Shown one piece after another: positions 17,323 to 26,060 of a stretch of 64,000 nucleotides of DNA (position 1 is its first letter; each line of letters begins with the position of its first letter). Source of the DNA: Gracilimonas sp031581265 (lineage in GTDB: Bacteria > Bacteroidota > Rhodothermia > Balneolales > Balneolaceae); the NCBI RefSeq assembly GCF_031581265.1, contig NZ_JAVLBQ010000006.1:1-64000 (forward strand), in the 5' to 3' direction. The position numbers and the translations under genes were made by a program. The notes below the pieces were generated by a model that was not told where the DNA came from, did no database searches, and saw only the letters and a list, made by a program, of their open reading frames with translations.

Positions 17323-17823
17323 ATGAAAGAATTGAAAATTATATCACTGACATTGATTGCTGGATTTCTCATGCTTAGTTCTACAGAAATATTTCCGCAG
17401 AGTGAGAATAAAGATATTGAATGGGTAAGCTTGGAAGAAGCAGTATCTATGGCTGAAGAAAATTCGAAAAAGATTATGCTTTTTATGGAGGCTGATTGGT
17501 GCTCGCTATGCAAAAAAATGAAAGCAGAGATATTTCCTCTTTCAGAAATTCAGCAAAAAATAGATAGCTCTTTTTATGCTGTTCGGATTGATATCGAATC
17601 TAATGATGATGTGAATTATAAAAGCCAAAAGTGGACAAAAAAAGAATTGAGTCAAGAGTTTGGGCTTTATGCCACCCCAACTTTTATTTTTCTTGAAAGC
17701 GACCAGTCAATAATAGGCAATAAGGCGGGTTATATGGATCAGGATGAGTTTATAAAACTGCTGAGCTACATATCAGATGAAAAATATCTTGAAGGGGATT
17801 TCGAAAACTTTCAAAACAATTAA
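17323..17823 (+). CDS. Secreted thioredoxin-like protein with WCSLC active site
   Basis: A 166-residue protein starting at the ATG at 17323; a longer frame uses a TTG at 17314 that overlaps the upstream stop and is less likely. The signal peptide is about residues 1-25. The domain has ADWCSLCKKM and cis-Pro ATPTFIFLE. It is a paralogue of the lipoprotein at 6268-6813 (shared WVSLEEA, KKM, ELSQ, TPTFIF) but lacks the lipobox Cys, so it should be soluble in the periplasm. It is likely co-transcribed with the outer-membrane barrel gene. Probable role: disulfide exchange on an envelope protein. Confidence 0.8.
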   Translation: MKELKIISLTLIAGFLMLSSTEIFPQSENKDIEWVSLEEAVSMAEENSKKIMLFMEADWCSLCKKMKAEIFPLSEIQQKIDSSFYAVRIDIESNDDVNYKSQKWTKKELSQEFGLYATPTFIFLESDQSIIGNKAGYMDQDEFIKLLSYISDEKYLEGDFENFQNN

Positions 17824-17843
17824 CGACATCTTAAGTCTATCTT

Positions 17844-18569
17844 TTATTTGCTGGATGAATTAGTAGAGTCTCTACCAAATTTAGTGCCTGCAATAAGTTG
17901 TTGATAGGCGTGTACCATCGTTTTTTTTGACGCCCCAAAATAGAACATGGTAAAAATCACCAAATTTATAAAATTCATTTTTAGATAAGAATTCTCTTCA
18001 TACTTTCGTGCAGATACGATCACATCATCAGCTAATATTTTGAAAGTACCTCTGTCCCTAAGCCTACTGATCATTTCAAAATCTTCCATGATCTCATAAT
18101 TTCTAAAACCACTCAGTTCTTCAAAAACATCCCGCTTAATAAATAGAGTTTGATCACCTCCACGACACATAAGCCGATCGAAGCGGGTAAACCAGGCATT
18201 AATCTTTAACAACCAACGGTCGGAATTAAATTTAAATCGATAACAACCAGATTCCGCTCCATTTTGAATAGCATTGAGTATGTCGGAAGTAAACGATGTA
18301 GGTGGAATAGAGTCAGCATGAACGAAGTATAAAATATCTCCCGAAGTTTGTTTGGCACCAAGATTCATTTGTGCAGCACGTCCTTTTTCTTGGGAGATAA
18401 TGCACTTATAACCTGCATTTCTAACCCTTTTAACCGTATCATCGGAGCTTTGACCATCTACTACTAAGATATCAGCCACAGCGCTACCGGCATGCTTTTT
18501 AAGATATATCAAAAGCTCCTCGATACTGCCAGATTCATTATAAGTGGGGATGATGATACTGATTTCCAT
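17844..18569 (-). CDS. Family 2 glycosyltransferase, TIGR04283-type
   Basis: A 241-residue GT-A transferase starting at the ATG at 18569 (MEISIIIPTYNESG); an upstream GTG at 18629 would overlap the preceding gene and adds nothing family-like. Motifs: IIIPTYNES, nucleotide-binding VDGQSSDDT, metal-binding YFVHADSIPP, and GGDQTLFIKRDVF with MEDFEMISRLR. These match TIGR04283, the rSAM/selenodomain-associated transferase 2. The TIGR04282 (DUF2064) partner is at 20304-21041, beyond two other genes, but no radical SAM gene is in the window. It probably transfers a sugar to a small molecule. Confidence 0.85.
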   Translation of the reverse strand: MEISIIIPTYNESGSIEELLIYLKKHAGSAVADILVVDGQSSDDTVKRVRNAGYKCIISQEKGRAAQMNLGAKQTSGDILYFVHADSIPPTSFTSDILNAIQNGAESGCYRFKFNSDRWLLKINAWFTRFDRLMCRGGDQTLFIKRDVFEELSGFRNYEIMEDFEMISRLRDRGTFKILADDVIVSARKYEENSYLKMNFINLVIFTMFYFGASKKTMVHAYQQLIAGTKFGRDSTNSSSK

Positions 18570-18579
18570 GAGACAGTAT

Positions 18580-19350
18580 TTATTCTTTAGAAAGGGTAAT
18601 TGGGCCAAACCAAGCCAGCGTTGATTCACCAGTATTGTCTGAATCAGTCATAATAGTAATACCCGTGATCTCCCGCGGGTCCTCACCAAAAGCTTTACGG
18701 TAATCTTCCACAATATTTCGTTTTAGGGTAATCCATTTCCCGGATGTTTCATTTCCGGAATTTACCACAATATATTGTACCCAACTGGTAAAGGGACTTT
18801 CGGCTATAGTACCCACTTCCTCCTTACTTGCCCAAACATAATTAAGGGAGCGAAGGGGGATCTCAAAAGAAGTAAAAGCCTTATAGGCTCTATATTTGAG
18901 TTTCTGTCCAAAAGGTAATTCACTCACAGGATAGTCGAAGGTGATGTAAATTCGGGCTACGAAATCATCTCCATCTTTTTCAGTAAGATCCCCGGATTCA
19001 AGTACTTCCTCAATTTTCCATTCCCATTCGAGATAGCTGAATTCAAATGGATCTGCTTTTATGGATGTGGTGACACTTGATATCGCTTGTTCACTGCTTG
19101 CTCTAATAATTGGAGAACCATCCTCTTTTTGATCAAGCCGGTAAACAGCTTCTTTTTTGTTTCCAAATGGTTCGTACCGTAAAATACGAGCATTTTTATT
19201 ATCAGGGTCAAAATCAGCAGGGTTGAGAATGAACTGTTGAATACTGTCTGCTTTTAACTCTACAGGCGATTGAGCAATTGCTGAGTTAGAAAATAAAATG
19301 CCAATTAAAATGATAGAAAATAAATTAAAGGAAGTTATTCTATAGAGCAT
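18580..19350 (-). CDS. DUF3047 domain periplasmic protein
   Basis: A 256-residue protein with signal peptide (about 1-27, ending AIAQ) and a DUF3047 body: YLEWEWKI near 115, DFVARIYITFDYP, LNYVWAS and a C-terminal GITIMTDSDNTGESTLAWFGPI. The fold is predicted as a carbohydrate-binding-like beta sandwich, but no activity is established. The GT2 gene begins 10 bp downstream on the same strand. It diverges from the DUF547 gene over 145 bp, a bidirectional arrangement linking all four genes 17844-21041. Confidence 0.8.
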   Translation of the reverse strand: MLYRITSFNLFSIILIGILFSNSAIAQSPVELKADSIQQFILNPADFDPDNKNARILRYEPFGNKKEAVYRLDQKEDGSPIIRASSEQAISSVTTSIKADPFEFSYLEWEWKIEEVLESGDLTEKDGDDFVARIYITFDYPVSELPFGQKLKYRAYKAFTSFEIPLRSLNYVWASKEEVGTIAESPFTSWVQYIVVNSGNETSGKWITLKRNIVEDYRKAFGEDPREITGITIMTDSDNTGESTLAWFGPITLSKE

Positions 19351-19495
19351 GACAAATGATTACATCCGGTTTTCAGTTGAAAACGTAGTTGGTAATTGGT
19401 TGGATGGATTGGTATCCAAAAAACTTACCAATTTTTGATGTAAGACTTATTATGGTGAAGACGTCAAAACAGAAAGAGGAAAAAATAACAAATCC

Positions 19496-20293
19496 ATGAT
19501 TCTGTCTTTATTAATGCTAACAATGTTCAGTATAGGTACATCTCCTGCTATCCAGAACTCCTCACAAGATTCATTGGATCGTTTAAACTATACGGAACTT
19601 TCTATGGAATTGGTGAGGTCTGTTAGGGATGGGAGGGAAACAGATCCCATCACGCAAAAATTAGCAACGGTTACACCTGATACACTTCTTGCTGACTTAG
19701 ATACAGAGTCAAAGAAAAAAGCTTTTTGGCTGAATATTTACAACGCTTATGTGCAGATCATTTTGCTCGAAGATCCGGAGTTATTTGAAGACAGAAACAG
19801 CTGGTTCGGATATAATTTTTTCACTTCTCCGCAAGTGGTGATAGCCGGTAAAGAGTTGAGCTTTGATGACATCGAACACGGAATTATGCGGCGCTCCAAG
19901 ATTAAACTTTTGATGGGGTATCTTGACCAGTGGTTTGTAGATGATTTTATAAAACGCTTTTGGTGGGATGAATTAGATCCCAGGATTCATTTTGCATTGA
20001 ACTGTGGGGCGGCCAGTTGTCCATATATCGCTGTCTATGATCCGGACAGAGTTAATGAACAGCTTGATATTACTACAAAAAATTATCTAAAAAGTACTAC
20101 CGACTATTATCCTGAGAAGCAAGAAGTGGAAGTTAATCGACTGATGAGCTGGTTTCGGGCTGATTTTGGCGGATCTACCGGGGCTATAGAAATGCTGAAG
20201 GAATACGATATCATCCCAGAAAATGCCGATCCCTCCATCTCTTACAAAGAATACGACTGGACACTTGAACTTGGAAACTACCAGGATATTTAG
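19496..20293 (+). CDS. DUF547 domain protein
   Basis: A 265-residue protein with an N-terminal signal-like segment (about 1-20). The DUF547 signature is clear: KAFWLNIYNAYVQIILLEDP (about 78-97) and RIHFALNCGAASCP (about 162-175), containing the conserved His and two Cys. The fold is distantly related to papain-like or transglutaminase-like enzymes, but function is unproven. It is followed after 10 bp by the DUF2064 transferase gene, so the two are co-transcribed. DUF547 proteins commonly neighbour TIGR04283/TIGR04282 transferases, as seen here. Confidence 0.83.
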   Translation: MILSLLMLTMFSIGTSPAIQNSSQDSLDRLNYTELSMELVRSVRDGRETDPITQKLATVTPDTLLADLDTESKKKAFWLNIYNAYVQIILLEDPELFEDRNSWFGYNFFTSPQVVIAGKELSFDDIEHGIMRRSKIKLLMGYLDQWFVDDFIKRFWWDELDPRIHFALNCGAASCPYIAVYDPDRVNEQLDITTKNYLKSTTDYYPEKQEVEVNRLMSWFRADFGGSTGAIEMLKEYDIIPENADPSISYKEYDWTLELGNYQDI

Positions 20294-20303
20294 TGCGGAT
20301 TGA

Positions 20304-21041
20304 ATGATTAAAGAAGTCTCTTCACATACCGCTATAATTTATTTCAGCCTTACGCCCTGGCAAGAGGCACAAGGTAAATCTTTCATAGCAGGTGCATCCT
20401 TTCAAAAAAACCTTCGGATTGCTCGACTCTTGTGGAATCATTCCAAAAGCCAGATCGAAAAGTCAGGAATTCCATATTTCCTGTTTGATGAACACAATCA
20501 AAAAGGGGAGACGTTTGGGGGGAAATTTGTATCAGCTTTTGAGGCAGTATTTAGCCAGGGATTCGATCATGTAATTGCAGTGGGAAATGATACGCCAAGA
20601 TTGCAATCCCAGCATATTCTGGAGGCTGCGGAAAAATTAGAGCAAGGCGCTTCGGAAGTAGTTTTAGGTCCTGCCACGGATGGCGGAACCTGGCTCATGT
20701 GCTTCAGCCAAAAAGCATTCAACCCGGAATTGATCGAAAATCTGGCCTGGACTTCCGGGGATCTTTTGAATTCTATTTTTGAGGAATTGGGCTCATCCCA
20801 AAAGATCTCTTTACTCGAACAATTTGACGACGTTGACAATGAGCAAGACCTCAAGAAATTTCTTGAAATCTCAGAGAATGAAGAATTTCTGCTTTCTCTG
20901 AAAAAGAATATCCAGAGTATAATCGAGCACGTCCTGTTTGTTTTTTACGCCTTTCAAATTCCCTACAAAGATTTTGATCTAAGCTACCATTTCCTGTTAA
21001 GAGCTCCTCCATCCACATCTGATTCCTTCCTTCAAAAATAA
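20304..21041 (+). CDS. DUF2064/TIGR04282 glycosyltransferase-like protein
   Basis: A 245-residue nucleotidyl/glycosyl-transferase-like protein. TAIIYFSLTPWQEAQGKSF opens the fold, IAVGNDTPRLQSQHI (about 91-105) is the metal- and nucleotide-binding loop (usually GxDxPxL; here GNDTP), and VVLGPATDGGTWLMCF (about 128-143) is characteristic of DUF2064. It is TIGR04282, rSAM/selenodomain-associated transferase 1, and pairs with the TIGR04283 protein at 17844-18569. The C-terminal 40 residues are less conserved. A hairpin at 21059-21087 follows. Confidence 0.8.
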   Translation: MIKEVSSHTAIIYFSLTPWQEAQGKSFIAGASFQKNLRIARLLWNHSKSQIEKSGIPYFLFDEHNQKGETFGGKFVSAFEAVFSQGFDHVIAVGNDTPRLQSQHILEAAEKLEQGASEVVLGPATDGGTWLMCFSQKAFNPELIENLAWTSGDLLNSIFEELGSSQKISLLEQFDDVDNEQDLKKFLEISENEEFLLSLKKNIQSIIEHVLFVFYAFQIPYKDFDLSYHFLLRAPPSTSDSFLQK

Positions 21042-21058
21042 TAGTCAATACAAAACCT

Positions 21059-21097
21059 GCGGCTATAATTCACTATGCAGTAGCCGCGATTTCATTT
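21059..21097 (+). terminator. Possible terminator after the DUF2064 gene
   Basis: GCGGCTA (21059-21065) pairs with TAGCCGC (21081-21087) around 15 bases, followed by GATTTCATTTTT. The T-run is offset by a few bases, so termination is only likely. Confidence 0.4.
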
Positions 21098-21112
21098 TTA
21101 ATCAGATGTAAC

Positions 21113-24112
21113 ATGGAAAAATCTATATTTGCTACTATCTTACTATGGCTATGGGCGGCCACTTTGTTTGCCCAATCCGGACTTGAGATCACTGTGGTAG
21201 ATCGGGAAGACGGTCGGCCGGTTTCAAATATCGAGCTCATTATCACCAATCAGAATATCGGCTTTTCCGAAACGGAAATGACGGATGAGCAGGGAAAGGT
21301 TCGGCTCACGAATCTATCGACGACCGGTGAATATGTGGTCAACATTCCGGAGGACAGTGACTATTATGGGCTTTCCTCAGATCCGCTGGAACTACGCTCA
21401 AATCAAACCAGAAGTATTACCATGGTGATCGCCTCTAAAAGCACTGTAACATTAGATGAGATTACTGTTCTGGCACCAATCACCAGAATTAATACTATTA
21501 ATGCTGAAGTAGCCTCGGAATTGAGCAGTGCAGAACTGGAAAGCTTACCAATAGAGGCACGGGATATAAATAAAGCCTTGTATAGATTACCAAATGTTAC
21601 ACCGGCAACCGGTTTTTTCCCTGAAGCGCCAACGGTTAGTATCAACGGGGCAAATTCGCTATACACCAATTACCTGATCGACGGGATGGATAACAACGAG
21701 CAATTTTTGGGCGGACCCAAATTTCCTATCCCCACCGGGTTTTTGCAGAATGTGACGGTGATGACCAATAATTACTCCACAGAATATGGACTTTCCGGAA
21801 ATGGGGTGTTCAACATCACGACCAAATCAGGGGGCAATGAGCTTGAGGGTGAAGCCTTTTATGTTGTTCGTCCCGGCGCGGTAGTAGATGGACAGTCAGA
21901 TTTTGCCCAGCGTGATCTTTCAGGTAACCAGGTTAAGGAAGGATTTCAGCGACATCAATTCGGGTTTGGAATCGGTGGACTAATCAAAGAGGATAAAACA
22001 TTTTACTACATTAACGCCGAGCAAATCTTTGACCTGAAAGATAATTTGTTGAGTTCTCCACAGCTTGGCGTGAATGAAACCGTGCCTGGACAAAATCGCT
22101 TTACCTTGCTTTCGGGGAGATTGGATCACAACTGGGGACCTAATTTCCGTTCTTCACTTCGGGTAAATTCCGGATTGATCAATATTGAACGTCAAGGCGG
22201 AGGATTGGATGGCGGACTAACTTTCCCTTCAGCCGGAAACAGTCAGGACCGAAATTCCTTTCTGGCTGCACTGAAAAACAGCTATCGAATTGGTGGGTGG
22301 AGTGGAGAAACCAACCTGCAATATTCTCGTTTCCGATGGAATTACAGCAACCCAAATAATCCGGACAGTCCGGCAGCAACGGTTTTAGGTCCATCCGGAC
22401 AAACCATTGCTGTAGTTGGAAATCCCGGATTTGAATTCGACAATATAGAAAATACTGTTCAGGTTCAGCAGAATTTCATCCTGCAAAAAAACAATCATAC
22501 TTTTAAAGTAGGAGCAAGTGTGTTGAGTGCAAATCATGCGCTGCTCGGAGGTGGAAATGAATTTGGGAATTATACCCTGCAGCTCAACCAATCTCAGCTT
22601 GATGCATTGCGGAATCAAAATCTGGGCTCATCACTGAACATTGAGGATCTGCCTGTTGGTGCACAAGTGTTGAATTATGCGGTGGAATTGAGACCAACCC
22701 GCTTCGGAACCAACCAAAACATCTACAGCTTTTATGTGGAAGACCTGTACTCGGTGAATTCAAATCTAAACCTAACCTTTGGTCTTCGATACGATTATGA
22801 TAACCTGTCAGCTGGTGGAGGGGATGATGGCGACTACAATAACATCGCGCCCAGATTTAATTTCAATTATAAACTGAATAGCCGCAGCAGTTTCCGTGGT
22901 GGCTATGGTATTTTCTATGATAAGATCGTGTATTCGGTACATAGTGATGCTCTTCAGCAAAATTCAACCGCCGCTGATTTTAGAATTCAGTTGCAATCGC
23001 TGATTGACCAGGGAATTTTACCCCAAGATACCGACCTGGATGCCGTTACTTTTAATGGGAATGTGTCAGCTGGGATCAATAATGCCCCGTTTCCTAACGG
23101 ACCCACTTCGCAGGAGATCTCAGCTGACCGCAATTATATCTTCAGCAACTCGCTGCGTATCTTAAATCCCGATGGATATGATAATCCGTACACGCATCAG
23201 TTTTCGCTGGGCTATCAGCGACAGTTGGGAGAGGATAAGTTATTCTATGTAGATCTGATGCATTCTCGTTCTGAAAACCTGTTTCGCTTGCCAGACCTCA
23301 ATGCTCCGGCGCCATATCCGCTGGATGATCCGAACAATGTAAACGTACGCACCCAGCAGGAAGCTGATCTGACCCGCCCGGTTCCGATCTATTCCGATCA
23401 AAATGGAACCTACAGCATTGTGGATGGTGATACGCTCCGTGGAATTGGGCGAAATGTGGTGATGACGGAAACGGCAGGTCAGTCTCGCTATTGGGCGGCC
23501 AGTTTAAACCTTCAAAAATCCCGACTGGATGATAATTTTTCCTACCGGATCTCCTACACCTTATCGCAACTTCGTAATAACACCGAAGACATCAACTTCC
23601 GCGCACAGGATGCCAATAATTTTGAAGACGAATGGGGCCCCTCCATCAACGACCGCACGCACGTGATCAGTGGGATTTTTAGTTGGTATGCCTTGGATGG
23701 ATTTTCAGTTAATATGGCCACGTTCATGCAAAGTGGTCAGCCCATCAACCGTATTCCGGATGCTGAAGTCTATGGAACCACGGACCTGAATGGCGATGGC
23801 CGCGCTTTTGGTGATGCCTATGTGGGCAACAGCGACCGAAGTCCCGGCGAATCCCGAAACAGTGATCGCTTGCCCTGGGCTACTACTTTTGATATGGGAA
23901 TCCAGTACCAGGCTCCTTTTGGCAACGGACAAAAACTGGAAGTCCGGGCAGATATTTTCAATATCTTCAACACGCAAAACCTGAGCGGCTACGCCAACAA
24001 CGCCACCCAAAGTAATCAGATACAGGTAGGCCCCGCTGATTCAGGATTGCTGGTGAGAAAGAATGCGAGTCCGCCAAGACAAATTCAGTTTTCTATCAGA
24101 TATTTGTTTTAG
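21113..24112 (+). CDS. TonB-dependent outer-membrane receptor with CarboxypepD-like N-domain
   Basis: A 999-residue receptor. Signal peptide about 1-20 (ending LFAQ), carboxypeptidase-regulatory-like domain about 22-105 (LEITVVDREDGRPVSNIEL), plug about 120-245 with INGANSLYTNYLIDGMDNNE and NVTVMTNNYSTEYGLSGNG, and a beta-barrel to the C-terminal IQFSIRYLF, whose last Phe is the outer-membrane sorting residue. No SusD partner follows. A binding protein and ABC importer genes follow on the same strand, separated by a repeat, suggesting a cell-envelope uptake route for one substrate. The substrate is unknown. The sequence resembles the Oar-like group that may also have adhesion roles. Confidence 0.9.
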   Translation: MEKSIFATILLWLWAATLFAQSGLEITVVDREDGRPVSNIELIITNQNIGFSETEMTDEQGKVRLTNLSTTGEYVVNIPEDSDYYGLSSDPLELRSNQTRSITMVIASKSTVTLDEITVLAPITRINTINAEVASELSSAELESLPIEARDINKALYRLPNVTPATGFFPEAPTVSINGANSLYTNYLIDGMDNNEQFLGGPKFPIPTGFLQNVTVMTNNYSTEYGLSGNGVFNITTKSGGNELEGEAFYVVRPGAVVDGQSDFAQRDLSGNQVKEGFQRHQFGFGIGGLIKEDKTFYYINAEQIFDLKDNLLSSPQLGVNETVPGQNRFTLLSGRLDHNWGPNFRSSLRVNSGLINIERQGGGLDGGLTFPSAGNSQDRNSFLAALKNSYRIGGWSGETNLQYSRFRWNYSNPNNPDSPAATVLGPSGQTIAVVGNPGFEFDNIENTVQVQQNFILQKNNHTFKVGASVLSANHALLGGGNEFGNYTLQLNQSQLDALRNQNLGSSLNIEDLPVGAQVLNYAVELRPTRFGTNQNIYSFYVEDLYSVNSNLNLTFGLRYDYDNLSAGGGDDGDYNNIAPRFNFNYKLNSRSSFRGGYGIFYDKIVYSVHSDALQQNSTAADFRIQLQSLIDQGILPQDTDLDAVTFNGNVSAGINNAPFPNGPTSQEISADRNYIFSNSLRILNPDGYDNPYTHQFSLGYQRQLGEDKLFYVDLMHSRSENLFRLPDLNAPAPYPLDDPNNVNVRTQQEADLTRPVPIYSDQNGTYSIVDGDTLRGIGRNVVMTETAGQSRYWAASLNLQKSRLDDNFSYRISYTLSQLRNNTEDINFRAQDANNFEDEWGPSINDRTHVISGIFSWYALDGFSVNMATFMQSGQPINRIPDAEVYGTTDLNGDGRAFGDAYVGNSDRSPGESRNSDRLPWATTFDMGIQYQAPFGNGQKLEVRADIFNIFNTQNLSGYANNATQSNQIQVGPADSGLLVRKNASPPRQIQFSIRYLF

Positions 24113-24126
24113 TTAAGCCAAATGTA

Positions 24127-24220
24127 GAACCTGCGAGGGTCTGAATAGACCTCGCAGCGTTCGGTTAAAGGCATCGTGCCTGCCGTAACGCTCGCAGGAG
24201 CTATCGCACGCTGCGAGGTT
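24127..24220. repeat. Intergenic palindromic repeat, family B copy 1
   Basis: A GC-richer block with nested inverted repeats: CTGCGAG (24131-24137) with CTCGCAG (24151-24157), and AACCTGCGAG at the left against CTGCGAGGTT at the right end. Related copies with the same words (CGCTCG, AACCT, CTGCGAG) lie at 25719-25813 and about 41111-41190. Non-coding; a REP-like element is my reading. Confidence 0.6.
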
Positions 24221-24265
24221 ACTCAGTTTGATAACCGGATTCATGAAAAGATAGAGTATAAGTAA

Positions 24266-24413
24266 TTCCTCCCTTGAGGGAGGTGACGGACTGAACGAAT
24301 GTGAAGTCTGGCGGAGGGTGTAAGCCAAGGGCAAGGTTGCTGAATTCGAACAATATTCTCCTTGGTACCAACACCTCTCCCCGCTAAAGCGGTACTCTCC
24401 TCAAGTAGAGACT
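24266..24413. repeat. Intergenic repeat, family A copy 1
   Basis: Starts with the palindromic CTCCCTTGAGGGAG, then a 27-bp block (24287-24313, containing CTGAACGAATGTGAAGTCTG) identical in all three copies, then GGGTGT, AAGGTTGCTGAA, and an ending ACACCTCTC plus CTCTCCTCAAGTAGAGA. The other copies are at 25871-26036 and 28421-28578, all in the same orientation. No gene is seen in 24113-24487. Confidence 0.75.
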
Positions 24414-24487
24414 TTTTCTTGTTATTCAAACATAACAATATGAATATGATCAAATTCCCAATAACCAATTCCGAATAATCAAAATAC

Positions 24488-25702
24488 ATGCCCCGATTTC
24501 ATCTTTTCCTAATAATCATTCTCCTAACCACTTTAGGAGCCTGTTCTCAAAATTCACCACAAAACGACCCCCGCGATTTAAGCTGGGAGGAAGTTGAAGA
24601 AGAGGCCAAAAATTCCAAAGTCACCATGATGATGTGGATGGGAGATCCGCTCATCAACGAGTATATGAATGGCTACGTGAAGCCGCAGGTGAAAGAGCGA
24701 TTGGGTATCGACCTCGAGATTGTGAATGGTCAGGGTACGCAAATTGTGTCCACGTTGATGTCTGAGTTGGAAAGCGGTCGGGCAGAGAGTCAGATCGATA
24801 TGATGTGGATCAACGGGGAAACTTTTTATCAGCTTCGACAGATCGATGGGTTGTTTGGCCCTTTTACGGAATCACTCCCGAATATGCACTACGTGGATTT
24901 GGAGAATCCATTTATCGGCATCGATTTTCAGCAGCCGGTGGATGGTTATGAAGCACCGTGGGGAAATGTGCAATTCACGCTGATCTATGATCCGGACCAG
25001 GTAAATAGTCCGCCCCAAGATTTCGAGGAATTTCAGCAGTGGGTGCGACAAAATCCCCGAAAGTTTACCATTCCAACCGATTTCTCCGGAATTACCTTAC
25101 TTAAATCCTGGATGTTGGCTATGCCCGAAAATCCCGATGTGTTTTATGGGGAATTTGATGAAGCAATCTATCAGGAATACAGCACCCGGCTCTGGGAAGA
25201 GATCAACGCGATAAAATCCGATTTCTGGCGAAACGGAGAGACTTTCCCGAATAGTGTAGCGCAGCTGCATCAACTATTTTCCAACGGTGAGGTCGCCTTC
25301 ACCATGAGTAACAACGACAGCGAGGTAGATAATAAGATTACAGAAGGTGTTTTTCCTGAAGACAGTCGCGGTTATGTTCTTGAATCGGGAACTATTCAGA
25401 ATTCCCATTTTTTGGGGATCGCTAAGCTATCCTCGAATAAAGCCGGTGCGATGGCTGTCATCAATTTCATGATTTCACCGGAAGCCCAATTTGAGAAAAT
25501 GAAACCCCAAGTGTGGGGCGATGGTACTGTGCTCTCCATGGAAAAAATACCGGAAGAATGGCAGCAAAAATTCAGTGAAATCCCAGGACGAAAACAAGCA
25601 CCGGAACGCATAGAAATTCAAGAAAAAGCCCTGCAAGAACCCGATCCCGAATACATGATCCGACTTTTTGAAGATTTTAGGGAGTTTGTGGTGGATGAAT
25701 AG
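24488..25702 (+). CDS. YnjB-like ABC importer substrate-binding lipoprotein
   Basis: A 404-residue lipoprotein with lipobox TTLGAC (Cys19). The mature part is a type-II (extracellular solute-binding, family 1-like) protein: VTMMMWMGDPLINEYMNGYV, DMMWINGETFY, YEAPWGNVQFTLIYDP and GDGTVLSMEKIP. The WGDPLIN-type motifs and length match the YnjB family, whose E. coli operon ynjBCD encodes a binding protein, permease and ATPase of undefined specificity related to thiamine/iron importers. The permease genes follow after a 358-bp gap filled with repeats. It presumably delivers the ligand to the permeases at 26061-27667. Confidence 0.86.
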   Translation: MPRFHLFLIIILLTTLGACSQNSPQNDPRDLSWEEVEEEAKNSKVTMMMWMGDPLINEYMNGYVKPQVKERLGIDLEIVNGQGTQIVSTLMSELESGRAESQIDMMWINGETFYQLRQIDGLFGPFTESLPNMHYVDLENPFIGIDFQQPVDGYEAPWGNVQFTLIYDPDQVNSPPQDFEEFQQWVRQNPRKFTIPTDFSGITLLKSWMLAMPENPDVFYGEFDEAIYQEYSTRLWEEINAIKSDFWRNGETFPNSVAQLHQLFSNGEVAFTMSNNDSEVDNKITEGVFPEDSRGYVLESGTIQNSHFLGIAKLSSNKAGAMAVINFMISPEAQFEKMKPQVWGDGTVLSMEKIPEEWQQKFSEIPGRKQAPERIEIQEKALQEPDPEYMIRLFEDFREFVVDE

Positions 25703-25718
25703 AATTTATACTTGAAGC

Positions 25719-25813
25719 AACCTCGCAACGCCCGATAGGACCTGCGAGCGTTGTGGATAGATAGTTCGCTAATAACCGAACGCTACGAGGACCGTTGGAC
25801 GCTCGTAGGTTCT
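25719..25813. repeat. Intergenic palindromic repeat, family B copy 2
   Basis: AACCTCGCAACG... GACCTGCGAGCGTTGTGG, then CGAACGCTACGAGG and GCTCGTAGGTTCTGC: the same words as copy 1 in rearranged order, giving imperfect hairpins such as CCTCGCAACG with CGTTGTGG-flanked arms. It directly follows the stop codon of the binding-protein gene. Confidence 0.5.
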
Positions 25814-25870
25814 GCAATTTGTTTTAATTTTATCTACTGTGGTTGAAAATTTGAAAACAATAAAGAATAG

Positions 25871-26036
25871 TCTTCCCTCGAGGGAAGTGCCGGACTGAAC
25901 GAATGTGAAGTCTGGCGATGGGTGTAAGCCAGGAGGAAGGTTGCTGAAATTTGGCAACGTTCTTCTTGGAGTCAACACCTCTCACAACCAATCAGGAACA
26001 ACTGATTGGTTGATCTCTCCTCGAGGAGAGACTTTC
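25871..26036. repeat. Intergenic repeat, family A copy 2
   Basis: TTCCCTCGAGGGAA palindrome, then the 27-bp block at 25891-25917 identical to copies 1 and 3. It contains hairpin AACCAATCAG (25986-25995) / CTGATTGGTT (26002-26011) and ends with the perfect 16-bp palindrome CTCTCCTCGAGGAGAG (26015-26030). No gene is seen in 25703-26060. Confidence 0.78.
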
Positions 26037-26060
26037 TAATATTATTTTACTTGATATAAT

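Noticed and set aside
18570..18629. GTG start extending the GT2 protein by 20 residues
   Set aside because: It would overlap the DUF3047 gene and place extra residues before the canonical EISIIIPTYNES start of the fold.
23705..24010. 101-codon minus-strand frame within the TonB receptor gene
   Set aside because: It is an antisense shadow of the receptor coding sequence.
24113..24334. 73-codon minus-strand frame after the TonB receptor
   Set aside because: It reads through palindromic repeats A and B with no protein-like pattern or start signal.
25769..25978. 69-codon minus-strand frame between the binding protein and permease genes
   Set aside because: It is built from repeat families A and B; not conserved as a frame between copies.
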